DNA of 64,000 nt from Circinella umbellata (taxonomy: Eukaryota; Mucoromycota; Mucoromycetes; Mucorales; Lichtheimiaceae): contig JAIWNF010000009.1 in the NCBI GenBank assembly GCA_025093555.1, forward strand, positions 585,501-649,500, read 5' to 3'. Within the stretch, counting starts at the first letter, position 1. Each line of letters begins with the position of its first letter. The position numbers and the translations under genes are program-made. The notes under the pieces were generated by a model. It was given only the letters and a program-made list of their open reading frames with translations. It ran no database searches and had not been told where the DNA came from. Positions 48,620 through 61,440 of this stretch are shown here, in pieces.

Positions 48620-48798
48620 AAGAAGGGAAAAATAAGAAGTTTGTCCTCGTCGGCCACAAGAATATTAAACGCTTGCATCGGATCCTTGCGCGTAATCCAT
48701 TGGGTCAAATTGTTTTAACTTGGCCTCCAACAGAAAAAAGAAAGATTTGTTTTTTTTTTGCATGTTAAAAAAGATTATCATGACGAAAAAAAAAAAAA
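45490..48798. other. Gene-poor AT-rich region with simple repeats
   Basis: 3.3 kb without a supported gene. Contents: a perfect-armed inverted repeat (46438-46482), two B-box-like GTTCGATTC words (near 45848 and 46572) without a complete tRNA, G8-G10 tracts (e.g. 46823-46832), (CT)n at 46985-47004 and 47752-47777, and a (GA)n run at 48589-48613. Near 48660-48725 the minus strand can read KLKQFDPMDYAQGSDASV before a stop, perhaps an orphan terminal exon. Confidence 0.45.
46438..46482. repeat. Inverted repeat, 11-bp arms plus inner 6-bp stem
   Basis: ATAATTTATTA (46438-46448) and TAATAAATTAT (46472-46482) are exact reverse complements. Inside, CTGGTT (46454-46459) pairs with AACCAG (46465-46470). 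The result is a 45-nt hairpin with a small internal loop. It might be a transcript 3' structure or a MITE remnant. Confidence 0.6.
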
Positions 48799-48959
48799 AT
48801 TAAGCAGAAGAATTTGGTTTTTTAGGGCACATCCTAATTATAATAATAATAATAATGGTAAGTTTAAATTGAACATATATATATATAAAAGAGAGAGAGA
48901 ATAACATACATTGAGTAATGACCCTTTTGACCACAGTGAATGCATCGTCCGTCTGACAT
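48799..48959 (-). CDS. Tiny CCHC zinc-knuckle protein (two exons)
   Basis: Exons 48959-48910 and 48832-48799 splice (gtatgt ... taattag) into a 27-codon reading frame. It contains a perfect C-x2-C-x4-H-x4-C zinc knuckle split by the intron (CIHCGQKGHYS then MMCPKK). Such knuckles bind single-stranded RNA or DNA in CNBP/Gis2 and in retroelement Gag proteins. The protein is extremely short, so this may be only the 5' part of a larger gene whose further exons I cannot join; an in-frame-looking piece at 48660-48725 could be one. A stand-alone product or a Gag-like relic are alternatives. Confidence 0.35.
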
Positions 48960-51900
48960 GATTGTAATTAATATAATATAATACGAGGATTAATTGATTT
49001 GGTTGTTGTTTGGTTAATTGATTAGCTTTTTTTTTTAGCTTATAAGGATTAAAAGGCTTAAAAAAAAATTAAAAGAATAGGAGAAAGTAAAAAAAAAAAA
49101 AAAAAAGTTTATAAATCGTAAGTTAAAAAGGGAAAAAAAAAAAAAAAAAAAAAGCGAAAAAATGGAAGGCTTTATATATGCTTTTTATCAAAAAAAAAAA
49201 AAAATCTTTTTTATTCTTGACCTTTTTAAGACAATAATAAAATCTTTGTTCTGGGCTGACCACATCACAGGAATCATCCCTTTGGTAACGCCGATCTTTG
49301 TTTTGCTTTACTCTTTTGTATGTGGCACGTGGCAAATTTGTCTCACGTTTTCATTCGTGCTTTTTATTAGCGGGGCTAACTTTAATGTGTAACTTTTCTT
49401 ACAAAAAGTGGGGGGGGGGAAGGGAAGAAAGGTAAAAAACTTATCTGCATTGTAAATTATTATATTGCCTCATAAATTCATTGAGCGCTATTTTTTTTTT
49501 AAGGTGCTTTAATCAGACTAAGAATTTATTATAATAATCCCTTTAGTATTAAACCGAAAGTTTGGTTACTTTTTACAAACAAAGTAATTAACTAATTATT
49601 AGACGTGTCCCTTCTCTTTCTCTTACTTGCTAGACGATAATTTACAGTGGTATAACTATATCTATTTTGAATCTGTTTTAGTTTCCTGTGATCTATTTTT
49701 TAATATAGAATAGTATTATTATGAAATATATTTCAAGGAATTAAAAATAGGAGACGAATGTTTTAATTGACGATATGTATATATATATAAACAATAAAAT
49801 AGCCCGCCCCCATTCTTCTCTTTCTTATGCATATCTATTATCCGATTATCTTGTACCGAAGACGGAGTTGAATTTATTGGGGTCTCTCAAATAAAAATTA
49901 TAAGCCAAAAAACAAAAAACGTGATGAGATGTATTATTGTTATTTTATTCTTTCTTCTCTTGGGAGCTTTATTATGGATTATTATTATTATTATTATATT
50001 TTCTTTGTCCACCCGCTTATGCTCCGCTAACTCGGAAAACTCGCGGAGAACAATTTGGGCTATTGTGTTGTGATTTTTTGTTCGGTAAAGAAATTATAGC
50101 TACCCGAAAAAAAAAAAAAATACTACACGTGGCAACTCTATACTTTACCCTTTTGAAATATTTCTTTTTCGATCAAAAGTCAATATTATAACGTCGTTAT
50201 TTCGGTAAGTGAAAATAAATAAAATAATATGTAAGGGAAAAAAATGATATCATTGTTTCGAGCATAATTCTTTCTTAACTCACGAAAAAAAAGCGTAAAT
50301 AGGATTACAATGACTAAAGTTTAATTTGTTGCATCATATTCTAATAATCATTTTAATACAAAAAAAGAAAGCCAAGGCTTTTTTTCGTGGCTTGGTCAAA
50401 TAAAAAAGAACTTTTTAATTGTTGATACGTATTACAAAAAAAAAAAATTGTTTCCCTTCCCCCCCCTTTTTTTTTTGATTCGTAACCAAGCATAATTTTC
50501 TTTCTAATCAATCAATCCAACTCCAATGCAACTCACCATTTTAGGGAATTATATTCTTTAACAATTAAAAAAAGAACAACTCTTCACCTTACTGGTATTA
50601 TATTACATTACACCCGTTTAAACTAGAATGCCCTCAATATTCATGTGTATTTATTTATTAATGTTTACAAAGGATTGAGAATATATCAATTATTGTGTAC
50701 ACAGTATAATATTAAGTCATCAGCCCGCTGACCAGAACCTGTCCGTCGTACATATAAAATATAACCTTCCTATTTTTTTTTCTTTTTTATAATTCTATCT
50801 TCTTCACCATCCTGTGTGTTCAACTACCATTTTCAGTTTTGATTACAGTATAAAATACAAAGGGAGAATCGATTCTATTTTGTTCTCATGACAACAACCC
50901 ATTTTATTTGTCGTTCATTCTCTCTTTTATTTATTTATTATTTTCCTATCAATGATTTTATATCGTGATTAATTGGGGGGGGGATAATAATGATGCAACT
51001 TTTTTTTTGACTCATTGACTAACGTAATTTATGATAATTTATTCGTATTTTGTATAAATATTTACAAAATCTCGGACCTTCTATTATTTTTCTTTCTTTA
51101 CTTTTTTTAGCAATACCATAAATAACGATCAGAATCAGTTATTCTCTCTCGGAAGACGGAAGAAGATATAAGGAGCGACCCGAGTTAATTTTTTATTTTT
51201 TCCTCTCCGCAATTCCCCAAATATAAAAAAAAAATGAGTCATGAAACAGAGGGCATTTATATATATATATATTGGAATGATTATAAATCAGTTAATAATA
51301 GTCAGTAATCAATAATAGTGATTCATATTAGTGAAAGTGATTGAAAAAAAAAATGCTGCGAAAGAGAAATAATAAATATGCCATGTGGCTCGGAAAGCAA
51401 AAAGGCTCCTACACCAAATGCTCGGTTTAGTCTATATCGAGAAACCGAAGCTTGGGGGGGAGTAAAAGTAACATGTACACAGATAGTAATGTTGCAGTTT
51501 GTGCTGCTAAAATAATTTGATGTTCTTTTCTTTTCGCGAGCTGAGTAACTGTTTTTGGTACAGTCGGCGTAACTTTACATGTAAGGATAATGATCGAACC
51601 AATCCTCATCTATTATTCACGTAATACAACAATGCATTATATATATATATAACAACCTACATTATTATATCATGTTCCGATTTGTCTAGCTGACTGTCTG
51701 TGTGTTTCTATGGTTTCACCCCCCCCTTCTTCCCCCATTTTGTAATCTTTTTTATATATACTGTATATAGCATAAAGAAAAGGGAAGTCTTGAAAAAAAA
51801 ATTTTTTTTTATTTGGTTCCATATATTGAAAGAAAAAATCAACAACGTGGCTCACTTTTTTTTTACAAGGGCACCTTTATTTTTTCTTATGATGCATTAG

Positions 51901-54900
51901 CAATTCACACAGTTATATATATATTTTATCACCTGTCTAAAATATTTGAATGAATGTTTCCCGGTGGTTGATAAGAAAATAAAAGATTTCCTTTAAAGTG
52001 AAGAATCATGTGTATAAACCTATTCATTTTTTTTAATGAGTAATGATTATATTATTTGCCTTTTGCTACTTGTACTTATTTCCAACCCCCCCGCGGCCCC
52101 GGTATGTCTTTATCATTCAGTGAAGGATGAAAGAATAGATGATTTTCTTATTATATATATAATTAAAAAAAATTCCTACTATATATGTATCATCATTCCT
52201 GTCATTTTTATTGTGTTATCTCAAAGACTAGAGCAATGGTTATATACTAGAATGGGGGGGGGAACCATGATCAATCTTTGTACGAGTAAAATGAACAAGA
52301 AAAAAAGTCTAGCTACTCTAGTACTAAACAAAAGGCTCTGTTTTTTTTTGTGTACCCAGTAATACTTTATAAAACTATAAATCATGACACTGCCTCAGTT
52401 ATATCTCCTCCCTCCCTGTCCTATTTTCTTTTCTATCAAAGCATTTGTTATATACTATCTTGAGAGAAGTTGCTAGCACTAACCTTATTATAGCAATGGA
52501 ATCTCAGGAATCAATAGGCCCGCCTCTAAAAAAAAATAAAAATGGAATATTGTTGATAGTAACCCCCCCACCCATTTCTCTCCTCATTGATTGAAACAAC
52601 TTATTTTTAATCTATACATAAAGTTTCGTAAAAAGAATAAGACATTGTTGATAATCTTCTATACCATAAAAATATCACAGAGTATATTAAATATCAAAAA
52701 GACAGACGGTGCTGTATTTTTCCTCTACTATATTATAAGGACCAGGAGTTTATGCAACATCAGCTTTTTTGAAACAAAAGAAAATGGTTTTTTTTCTCTG
52801 ATTAAGCGACAACCATATTGTATAATAATAAAAAGATAAGGTTTTTAAAGACAACAGTTACATTTTAACAAGTTATTTTTAACTATCAATCAAAAGAAAC
52901 TAAAAATGAAATGATAAACGGTAAGTTTTCCCATGATTGTACAGCTTTCGCTTTCATCATTTAGTAGACAAATTTGATCATTACATTTTTAGAATTGTCT
53001 AGATACAATAAAATGCAACACACTCTTGCATAGTGCATAATATAATATATGTCAATCATGTACGTACTTTATTTATTATTATTATAGACTTCTGTGCTAT
53101 CTGTCTGAATCTACGTAAGTCATTGTATTTTTTTTTCTTCTTTGGGATGATGATGGTGGTCACTCGCAACAAACACGTGTCGACTATGATGCTCATGCAG
53201 CGTTATGCTTGAATATTTATATTGTCATTGCCTAAATAGAGCCAATTTCATTACCATGAGCAAGACTTAATAAGTGAGATAGAGAATATCAACAGTTTTG
53301 AAAATCCCTTGTTCAAACGAAACATTGTATGGATCGATTATATTCCGAAATTATATATTTTGTTGGGAATACGTGCTCAATTACTTGTAGTAATGGACTG
53401 TCCTTAATTAAGAAATTAAAGTCTGACGTGTCATAGGGTTATTTTCCACTCTTATCGGTAAAAAAAAATATATATATCATCATTTGCCAAACACAAAAAT
53501 TCACACGCACCAAAAAAAAAAAAATGATGTGATAAAAGCATGGTTGAATTGGTTAAACAAATAAATATGATTTCAGGGGTGGGAAATCTTATTTTAAATC
53601 ATCTATCACTACATAATACAATATAATAAGAATGGTTCCTTACAATTATTATACAGTATGCTTATTATATAACTTGATATTTTTACGTACATACGTACGT
53701 CCTAGTTAAAAATAAACAATCATTTGAGAACACACGTAATCTTTAATAAACAAAGAAAAAAATATTTATTACGTCAAAATCATTCATTCAAGTAAGTCTT
53801 ATTTAACGTGTGAAGCACCTGATTTATATTAAAGAGAACAATTTTTTTTTTTGCTTCATGTCCTCCCCCCGACAAAATCATTTTCCTGAAACTACCATTT
53901 TGGGAATTCGTTATTTTTTTTTTACGGAACAGACCGATCATGCATTTTATGCAGCCAACAAAAAAAAATGAAATAAAATACTATTAATAGTAATTCAATT
54001 TCTTTATCTTGACTCAATATTATATTATTGCTATGTAAATGTAATTTACATATTAAATAGAAAACGATTCATAATAGAAGAATAGAAATAAAATTATTGA
54101 TTGTTATTACAATTTTTTTGTTGTATTAATAAATCTACTTTCTTAATTCATTATAAAAATACGTAGAGAGATATAATTATTTTTTTACGTATGTATAATA
54201 AAAAAAGACCCATCTATTATTTTATAATGGCAATTGACAAGTCATCATGCTTTCAGCACGTTTTTTTTTTTAAAAAAAAAGAGTGACATTATCCCACTAA
54301 GGTATATTTATTTGTTATTGAAACGTGGTATCAAAAATAAGAATGGTTAAAGTTGAATCATATTCACTATTTAAGAGAAGGAGCTGGGGGGAATGAGGAT
54401 CATTGTGTGGGTGGGTAATGGTAACACTGCATAAAAGTGTTACATTATTGAGTTGACTAATAAAAGATGTCTAAATTTTCTTTGGTTCTAGATTTATTAA
54501 TGCTTTTTATTACTTGATCTTGGGTTGGATTATTTATATGTTTTTGAATTTACTTTATAATCTTTCTCATCTATTCATTAATATTAAAGAATGAAAATAA
54601 AAATAAAAAAAAAGTAGACATGAGGCAGTAGAGACAGAATATACACATGTAAAAAAAACTTACTACAAGATGACAATAATTGAAATCTTTATTCTATATA
54701 AGAGACTTCATTATTTTTATGCTATATCTAAAATGGCTATAAAAGGATGGAGAGATTGTGGGGACGTTGCATAAAGATCCTCGTTCTCTGTCACAAAATT
54801 AAAAAAAGGGGGGAAAGATGATAAAATTCTGTAGCTGGTCTAGATCTTATTTTTTCTGTATGCATTAACAACGTGCTTTTAGAAAATGGATCTTCATTAC

Positions 54901-55819
54901 GTGAAAAAAAAAATGGTAACACCAGCATCTTGCTTTTTTTAATTACTTCAAGCAAATTTACCTCATAGGAGAGAGTATAATTTCTGTGGTCATTGACTTG
55001 GTCTTGTGCAAGTATATTATAATATAATATGACACGAAAAAAAAAAAACCGGCTATATAATTCCACAATAACTACGTAAAAAAGTTGTTTATTTATTTAT
55101 AGATCATATATTTAAATTTATACGTACACAATATATTATAACCACTTTTTATATTATATTATTTTTCTTTTCATCTTTTAGTGGTCCTTGCGCAAACTAA
55201 TCATATATGTACATTATGCAGATTGTAACACAGCATATTATATAATCCTTTTATATAGATTTACTTTAATTCAAACAAGCTCGTGCCATCTGCGAAGATC
55301 TTGTTGCTTCTAGATCGCCATATGTGAAAAAAGTTTTACCTGGTCCATTTTTCCATCTTTTTTTAATAATAATATTTCCATTATGATTGATCTAATGATA
55401 CATGTAACAAGGAAAATATTCCGTCGGAGTCAAAATAAAATAAATACGTTGAGGATGTACATAGCAAAAAAAAAACCCTTGATGAGTTTTATATCTGTTT
55501 GTTTTTCCTATGGTACGTATATCACGAAAAAAAAAATAATTCATTTGAGACCCACTTGGGCCATGGTTGGGAAAATATAATATAAAAGCTTCCCACACAA
55601 TTTTTACAGGGCTTTCAACAAGTAATGTCGCAGCCAGTAACACAACTATTCTTTTTTGGGTGGCAAATCCGCCAATCAACGGGCTTAATAAAAAATAGTT
55701 TTCCAAAAATGGAAGGTGATGACGAAAGGAATCTTGGTATCGGCATTTATACAAACTGAGTTATAAATACTATATATTACGCATTGCTCTCTCTTTTTTC
55801 ATCAATTATTTATTTTACC
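48960..55819. other. 6.9-kb gene desert, AT- and homopolymer-rich
   Basis: No exon chain, RNA gene or repeat family could be supported on either strand. The sequence is full of A/T runs, occasional C7-C8 or G7-G9 tracts and (TA)n, with several ORFs of 60-120 codons rich in Phe/Lys/Tyr and without domains (e.g. 49937-50191, 52036-52362, 55392-55754). A TATA-like 'ttataaatactatatatta' near 55762 probably belongs to the next gene. Confidence 0.45.
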
Positions 55820-57128
55820 ATGAATCATTCTAATACTACTACTCAAAATCAACTCGCTAAGCGTGGTCGAGGCCGTCCGAGAAAAATTGTTCAAGAACAG
55901 AATCTTGTAGCATCAACATCTGCCGGATCAAGTAGTCAATCTTCACGCGATCTGCCAGTTAATCTTTCCATTACTCATTCTTCGAATGAATTGAATGAAA
56001 TTGCTCTTGCTCTTGATTACTTGAATAGAAACAAAAGACCAATTACGACTTTGGCTTATAAACAGCCATTAGTCCAATGGAAGGTAGTTTATTTTGCTGT
56101 TTTATTCAAGAGTTGCTACAAATACCCTAGTTTTTTTTTTTCCGCGGTTAAAACAATAACTTTGCTTTCAACATTTTCAATCATCACATATAAGTCGTAT
56201 TTAGATTGTAAAGCTAAACTCTGAACTTATTGAAAAACTAATTTTTTTTGGCATCGTGCTCATAAATTGTATGAATGGGGTTCCTGTAGCAACTCTCTTG
56301 TCTTTTTTATCTTGGGAATGTAATCGTTACTTATTTTATTTGCAACTGTAAATTATAGCAATTCTGCGATGAAAATCGTCCAAAATACAACACTGATCAA
56401 GAGCACCCATATACTGTGGGTCCTCCTGAATTAGTGGCTGCATTTTTCTCTGAATTTGTGTTTAAACGCAAGTTCAACAAAAATGTGCCAATCGGTACAG
56501 ATGTGAGAACACAAATATATGTCAGAGATACAAATAATGATTCAGAAGATTTGACTACCACTTTACCTCAGAGTACGTAATATTTTTACAGCATGGTTTC
56601 AATAATAATATTTATACAGTTGTAATTTTATGTATACATATATATAAAACTTAAAACTTTTGTTTTATACTCTATTTTATAGTGACGGATGCAGCTTGTC
56701 TGAGTAAAGATGGTAGATCAAAGGTTCTTGAAGTTCCTTTGAGTTATGAACCAGTGAATCAGTATCGGAAGGTACTGTTATTCTTGTATGACCTCCAATG
56801 CCAGCGACGTGCAGTTTCTTGGCCGTCACCAAATGATAATAAAAACCTGGGTTTGTTACTCAAGCAGCACAGGAATAATCTTGTTTATGACCAAGTCGTA
56901 ACAAACGCTGACCGTGCTGCTCACTGTGTCATCCGGGACTCCTACAAGCCTGGCGACTTGATTCGGATGATGAAGCAACTCTGGTTGTCGAGCAGTAAGA
57001 AAAGTCTACGAGAAATGTTCTCGATCGCTGCTCGACACCATTTGCTTCTTCGGGATCAGGACATCAGAGGTCTTAATTTCTCTGATTGTTTCTGTACAGT
57101 TATTCCAAAGCAGCAACACCCTATGTGA
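55820..57128 (+). pseudogene. Crypton-like tyrosine recombinase, C-terminally truncated
   Basis: Fragment of a Crypton-type DNA transposon protein (tyrosine recombinase related to the Ndc10/GCR1 group). Three exons (55820-56083, 56359-56572, 56683-57128) read 307 aa in frame. An N-terminal AT-hook (KRGRGRPRK) is followed by LALDYLNRNKRPITTLAYKQ and QFCDENRPKYNTDQEHPYTV, a core-binding-like helical domain. Next comes YEPVNQYRKVLLFLYDLQCQ, then RHHLLLRDQDIRGLNFSDCF, which resembles recombinase box I with its Arg. The protein stops shortly after (VIPKQQHPM). The HxxR box and the Tyr nucleophile expected about 150 residues later are missing, so it cannot recombine. Unrelated exon-like sequence begins 30 bp after the stop. 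The transposon class is inferred from overall pattern, without alignment. Confidence 0.6.
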
Positions 57129-57159
57129 TAATACGCAATATGTTGTCTACCTATGATAG

Positions 57160-57713
57160 GATGACGTTATATCTGGTATAATTAATGCTGTGAATGGCGA
57201 TTTAAGATTAAGAGAATATATCGGAGTTGAAATATATAACATGTTTGGAGAAATCATGCTTAACGAAAAGGTTGCTGAAGTGCGATTAGATTTAGATGAA
57301 AAAGAAGCGCTGGTAGCAAATTTTAAAAAAGTAAGTTGTTTTTTTTTTCAACTTGTCACCAGGGCTACAGGTGTCATTAATTTATATTTGGATTTGATCA
57401 TATGTGGATTTATGATATTAGTCTTGCGAAAGACTGGTGCTCGCAATTTTATTCGATCCCTTTGAAAGCCCTCTTTCAGAATCACCAACATCATTTTTTT
57501 TTTGTGAAGCAGTTCCGATACAGCCAATGTCATCCGCAGCCGAATCAAATCATATACATTATTCGCCTTGTCCGCAAACTTTCAGACATGCCACTTTTGT
57601 CACTGGTAGCGAACCACTTCCAGCAGACACACATCCTTTGAATTAGGGGTGACTAGAAAGCTTCAACAAAATTGAAATCTTGGATCCAACGGCTGTATTG
57701 CAGCAGAATTAAA
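57160..57713 (+). other. Unidentified gene fragment right of the Crypton-like ORF
   Basis: An exon-like stretch 57160-57330 (DDVISGIINAVNGDLRLREY, then EVRLDLDEKEALVANFKK) ends at a good gtaagt donor and joins in phase 0 to 57422 onward. That exon continues as SCERLVLAILFDPFESPLSE then PIQPMSSAAESNHIHYSPCP. It ends at a TAG near 57646, or splices (donor ctg|gtagcg) to ESFNKIEILDPTAVLQQN and a TAA near 57712. No start codon is evident, since the 5' part abuts the truncated recombinase. The family is not recognised. Confidence 0.4.
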
Positions 57714-57858
57714 CAGACGGTTTGAAGTCTCTGAATTGGAGTCATACCAGTAGGATTTGATTGTTATTGATGCTATCTGTAAGTTTATTCAGTTTCTTTA
57801 CCATATATTATGTTTTTAATCAAATAACTTTTGAAAAAAAAATCTACTGACAAGCGAC

Positions 57859-58333
57859 ATGTATACAACAAATAGGCTTTACAGGCTATTTCTATCAAGT
57901 GGACCGTTAGGAAGGCACCCTTTTATTGCTGCCAAAGTGTTCGATGAAAGTTTAGCGTTACCAAGAACACATATGAAATTTGCTGAATTCTTGATTAATA
58001 AGAAGTTTAAGATTCAATTATACTACAAGGTAAGCGTTGTGTCGATACTCGCATGAATGTTTTATAATTGTTGTAAGGGGAAGGCTTTTATATTGACATA
58101 TATATATATATATATATATATATTCACAGGATTATTATGCACGATATGCAAAGTCTGTATCTCATTTGTTGGATGTCAAAGGAAAACGACGAACAGATCA
58201 AATAACTCACATTTCTGAAAGGAGTCCACCGGGTCTTTTTTTCCAAAAAAAAAAAAAAAAAAAGAAGAGCCATCTCATTTCTACATCATCCATGTTCATC
58301 TCTTTTCAATACCTTTCTGCCCACAAGATGTGA
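57859..58333 (+). CDS. Short unknown protein, two exons, low confidence
   Basis: Exons 57859-58029 and 58130-58333. The first reads GPLGRHPFIAAKVFDESLAL and HMKFAEFLINKKFKIQLYYK up to a gtaagc donor. The second reads DYYARYAKSVSHLLDVKGKR, then crosses an A19 run coding a Lys tract before a TGA. The splice is clean and the frames agree, but the poly-A tract makes the C-terminus doubtful. It may be the 3' part of the preceding fragment. Confidence 0.35.
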
Positions 58334-58439
58334 TCGTAAGTATCAAATTTATTATAGCTAATTTACAAAAAATGAAATTTTTTAAGCTGCGCCCTCTTTG
58401 TTGATGCATATATAACAGACCCATTTAACTAAAAAAAAA

Positions 58440-59215
58440 CTATCATACAGCCTTGAACACACTTACGACCAGGCGCTAAGTGCCTATTGGAGGTCAAAAG
58501 GTGGTGGGGGGGGGGAGGACCCTCCTTTGGGACGCAAACCGCTAAATGGCCCGGAGCGAAGCGAGGAAGGGCTGCTATTTTTTTTATAATAATAATTAGT
58601 GTTTGGTGTATAGTTTAAAATTTAAATTTATTAATATGGAAGACTCTTGGACCTTCGCCTATAGGCCTGTGGTCGCTTCCTTGCGGTTCGACGGGATTAA
58701 GAGCAATTGTATATATATAATGACGGATAGAGAATAAAACTGAAATCCCCCCAGTATGGGAAAAAGTCAAATGAGTGAGAGCAAAGGCGGTTTGGTGTGG
58801 CTGAAAAGTAAAAGAAAAATTGAGAAAAACGAAGGAAAGGAGGAAAGTAGCTGCAAAGAGAAGGTATTCTAGTTTAGATGTAGGGATTGTGGAGGGAAGG
58901 AAATGGGGAATATTCATGGCATTCTCTAGTCCTGGTTCTTCCATGTCAAAATCATCATTTGGTGTTTGTTGTATATCTTGTCGATAGTATTTTATTTATC
59001 ACGAAAACAATTGTTATTAAAATTGAATTCTGATATGAAGATTTTATCTTTCGTTACAAGGGAAGTAGTTGGTGCATTTACATGAAGCACAGATAGTAAT
59101 ACTTTTTTTTTTTTACAACGTTTACTATCGATGCTGCTTGTTGGAGATGCGTGTTTTTGATAACTTGTACCTGACTTTGGCATTCTTGGTAACAGGGACA
59201 TTCAGAGATGATTAC
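58440..59215 (-). repeat. GC-richer repeat / decayed mobile-element relic
   Basis: 58440-58580 departs sharply in composition (cgaccaggcgctaagtgcc, a G10 run, ggcccggagcgaagcgagg), as does 58645-58700. On the minus strand 58944-58615 reads MEEPGLENAMNIPHFLPSTI, then SHTGGISVLFSIRHYIYTIA and PQGSDHRPIGEGPRVFHINK before a stop. 59201-58992 carries another protein-like but interrupted stretch. The mixture of coding-like text, stops and odd composition fits a dispersed transposon remnant, class unknown. Confidence 0.45.
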
Positions 59216-61440
59216 ATATAAATCATGGGTTGTTGTTTTTTACATGTGTATAAAGCTTTTGAAAGGAAGGGTATTAAAGCATCTGTAAAAAGTGAAATTA
59301 TGTATCTGCCCATATAGTTTCCTAGTGTTTATCCAGATGGATTATTTCAAATTTTCTTTAGTGTTCTACAAAAAACCTTTGTATACAAGTAGCTTTTTTC
59401 TTCAAATGAATAAAAAAATGATGTGGCAGATTGGGTTTTATATAGATCAATACATATTTAGATAACCTATCGATGTCATTTGTTAGTTTTTCGTTGATAA
59501 GAAAAGAATATAATAATAAATTTATACTAAAGGGTAAGTGAAGTATGATTCAGTGAAAAGTATTTTAATTATAGTTATTGTTGCTACTATTATATAATAT
59601 TAATGGGTCACAAATAAGTTTTTCTTCCCGGATATGAAAACAAAAGCTTTTGATGTCTCACGTGTTGCTATGTTTTGTTATAATGTTGAACAATCGGAAA
59701 AAGTTTCATTGTTTATAAATGGCATGTCTTATTCATAATCAATATGTAATAATGATTTATAAAACATTCTGCTTATTATTTATTAACATTACTATTAATA
59801 CATGTTCATATTCCTTCTTCTTCACTATGGTAATGATATATTGCCAGGTTTTTTTTTCGCGATATGTGAGCATTTTTTAAAAAAAGAGACTGTTAAAGAA
59901 TAAAGTAATAAGATATTTTGTGCTAACTAGAGGTATTCAAAGATGTTGCATTTCATAGTAATCATAGTACAGCGATCTTTTTTTTTTTTCATGACATCAT
60001 GTTCCTACTTATTCCTAGGAGCTATTTTTAAATGGTGTTTTGAGGTAATAGAGTAATATATATATATATAATTATATTCTCTTAATTATTCTATTCAAAA
60101 AAAATTCTATTAGAATCAATCGTCAAGTTTTACTTTCAATCCATTTAATCATGAAGAAAGATACTTACATGGATACGCAAAAATAAAACTCGCATGAATC
60201 TGATTTCTCCCAATCAAAAAAAAATCTGTATTTAAAAAAAAAAGTGTGGATTGACTGGCTAATATGTTAGCCGATTCTTGGGTTTGGTACGTTCATAAAA
60301 GTAGTTCCGTTATTTTATACGTATACAAAAAGTATCTACTAATTTCTCTAATTTCATGATATAATTATTCAATGGTTTGTTAAAATTAAATCTTTTATAA
60401 GCGTACATTTTCTTTTCTTGGTTGTTTTATTATAGTCTGTTTTGAATTAATGATTGGAATATTCGGAATGGATGCATTCACTCCGAACCGAAATAAAAAA
60501 AAACAAATCCGAGTGCATGGATTAAAAGTTCCTTAAAGTAAAATAAAATGAAATAAGATGATCCTTTTATACTAAAAAACAAAAAAAAAAAAGAGAAGTG
60601 AGTTTCAAGTAAAACAAAATGAGTGAATGGAAAAAAAAAAAGATTTTCAAGTAACAGGTGATCACAAAGTTCATTTTTGGGTATATCCTTGCATTAATAC
60701 GTCCTTTTCGGCTATTTGTATCCCCGCCAATTCTCCTTTTCTTTTTGCCCAAATGTGTTTTGCTGCAAATCATAAAGCCAATGATTTATTAGTTTATGAC
60801 CGCTCATATTTATTAAAGAAACTTGACATAAAAAAAAAAGGTGTTTTATGTAAATCTTTTATGTATGACAATATATATATAGATAAAGACAAGAAGTAAA
60901 AAGTTAAATTACTTTCATCTTTTGCCTTGGAACAACTCTGAGTATGGATATTTATGAGATCGACAAGGGGAGGATAGGTTAGAATATAAGAAAGCGACCA
61001 GTGATTGACTTAACCCATACACACACACACACACAGTCAATGAATAAACAAATATAAAAATATTTATCGACCTCACAGTCCATGTTCAAAATAGTAACTT
61101 TTTTATAGGGAAAAAAGAAAAATTATCGTTTTATAATTTTTTTTTTTTGGGTGGGGGGAGAAAGAATTTGGTAGATTTTGTTAAGTTTTGGGGGATTTAT
61201 CCAAATTTGGATGTTCTCCAAAGACGGGGTGCCTGTTTCCTCCTCTTTCTTTTTTCTCTCTCTCTCTCCATCCTCCGTCCCAATTCTCTCTCTCTCTCTC
61301 TCTTTTTCCCTCTCTTACTTTCTTGTCTTTTTTTTTTTCTTCTCTCTCTTTTAACTTTTTACTTGGAACAAATCACCCCTTTCAAAAAATAAAAATAAAA
61401 AAATAAAAGCTTTTTTTTTGAAAAAAAAAATACATTCCTG
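59216..61440. other. AT-rich intergenic sequence upstream of the Sds3-like gene
   Basis: 2.2 kb. An ORF at 60627-60899 (+) lacks a domain and starts in a poly-Lys run. (CA)n occurs at 61019-61036. Immediately upstream of the next ATG is a long CT-rich strip (61236-61350), typical of fungal 5' leaders. Confidence 0.45.

Noticed and set aside
52036..52362. 108-aa ORF in the gene desert
   Set aside because: Hydrophobic start could mimic a signal peptide, but the rest is low-complexity translation of AT-rich DNA with G-runs; no homology pattern recognised.
60627..60899. 90-aa ORF upstream of the Sds3-like gene
   Set aside because: Starts in a poly-Lys run, contains no recognisable motif, and has no splice partners.
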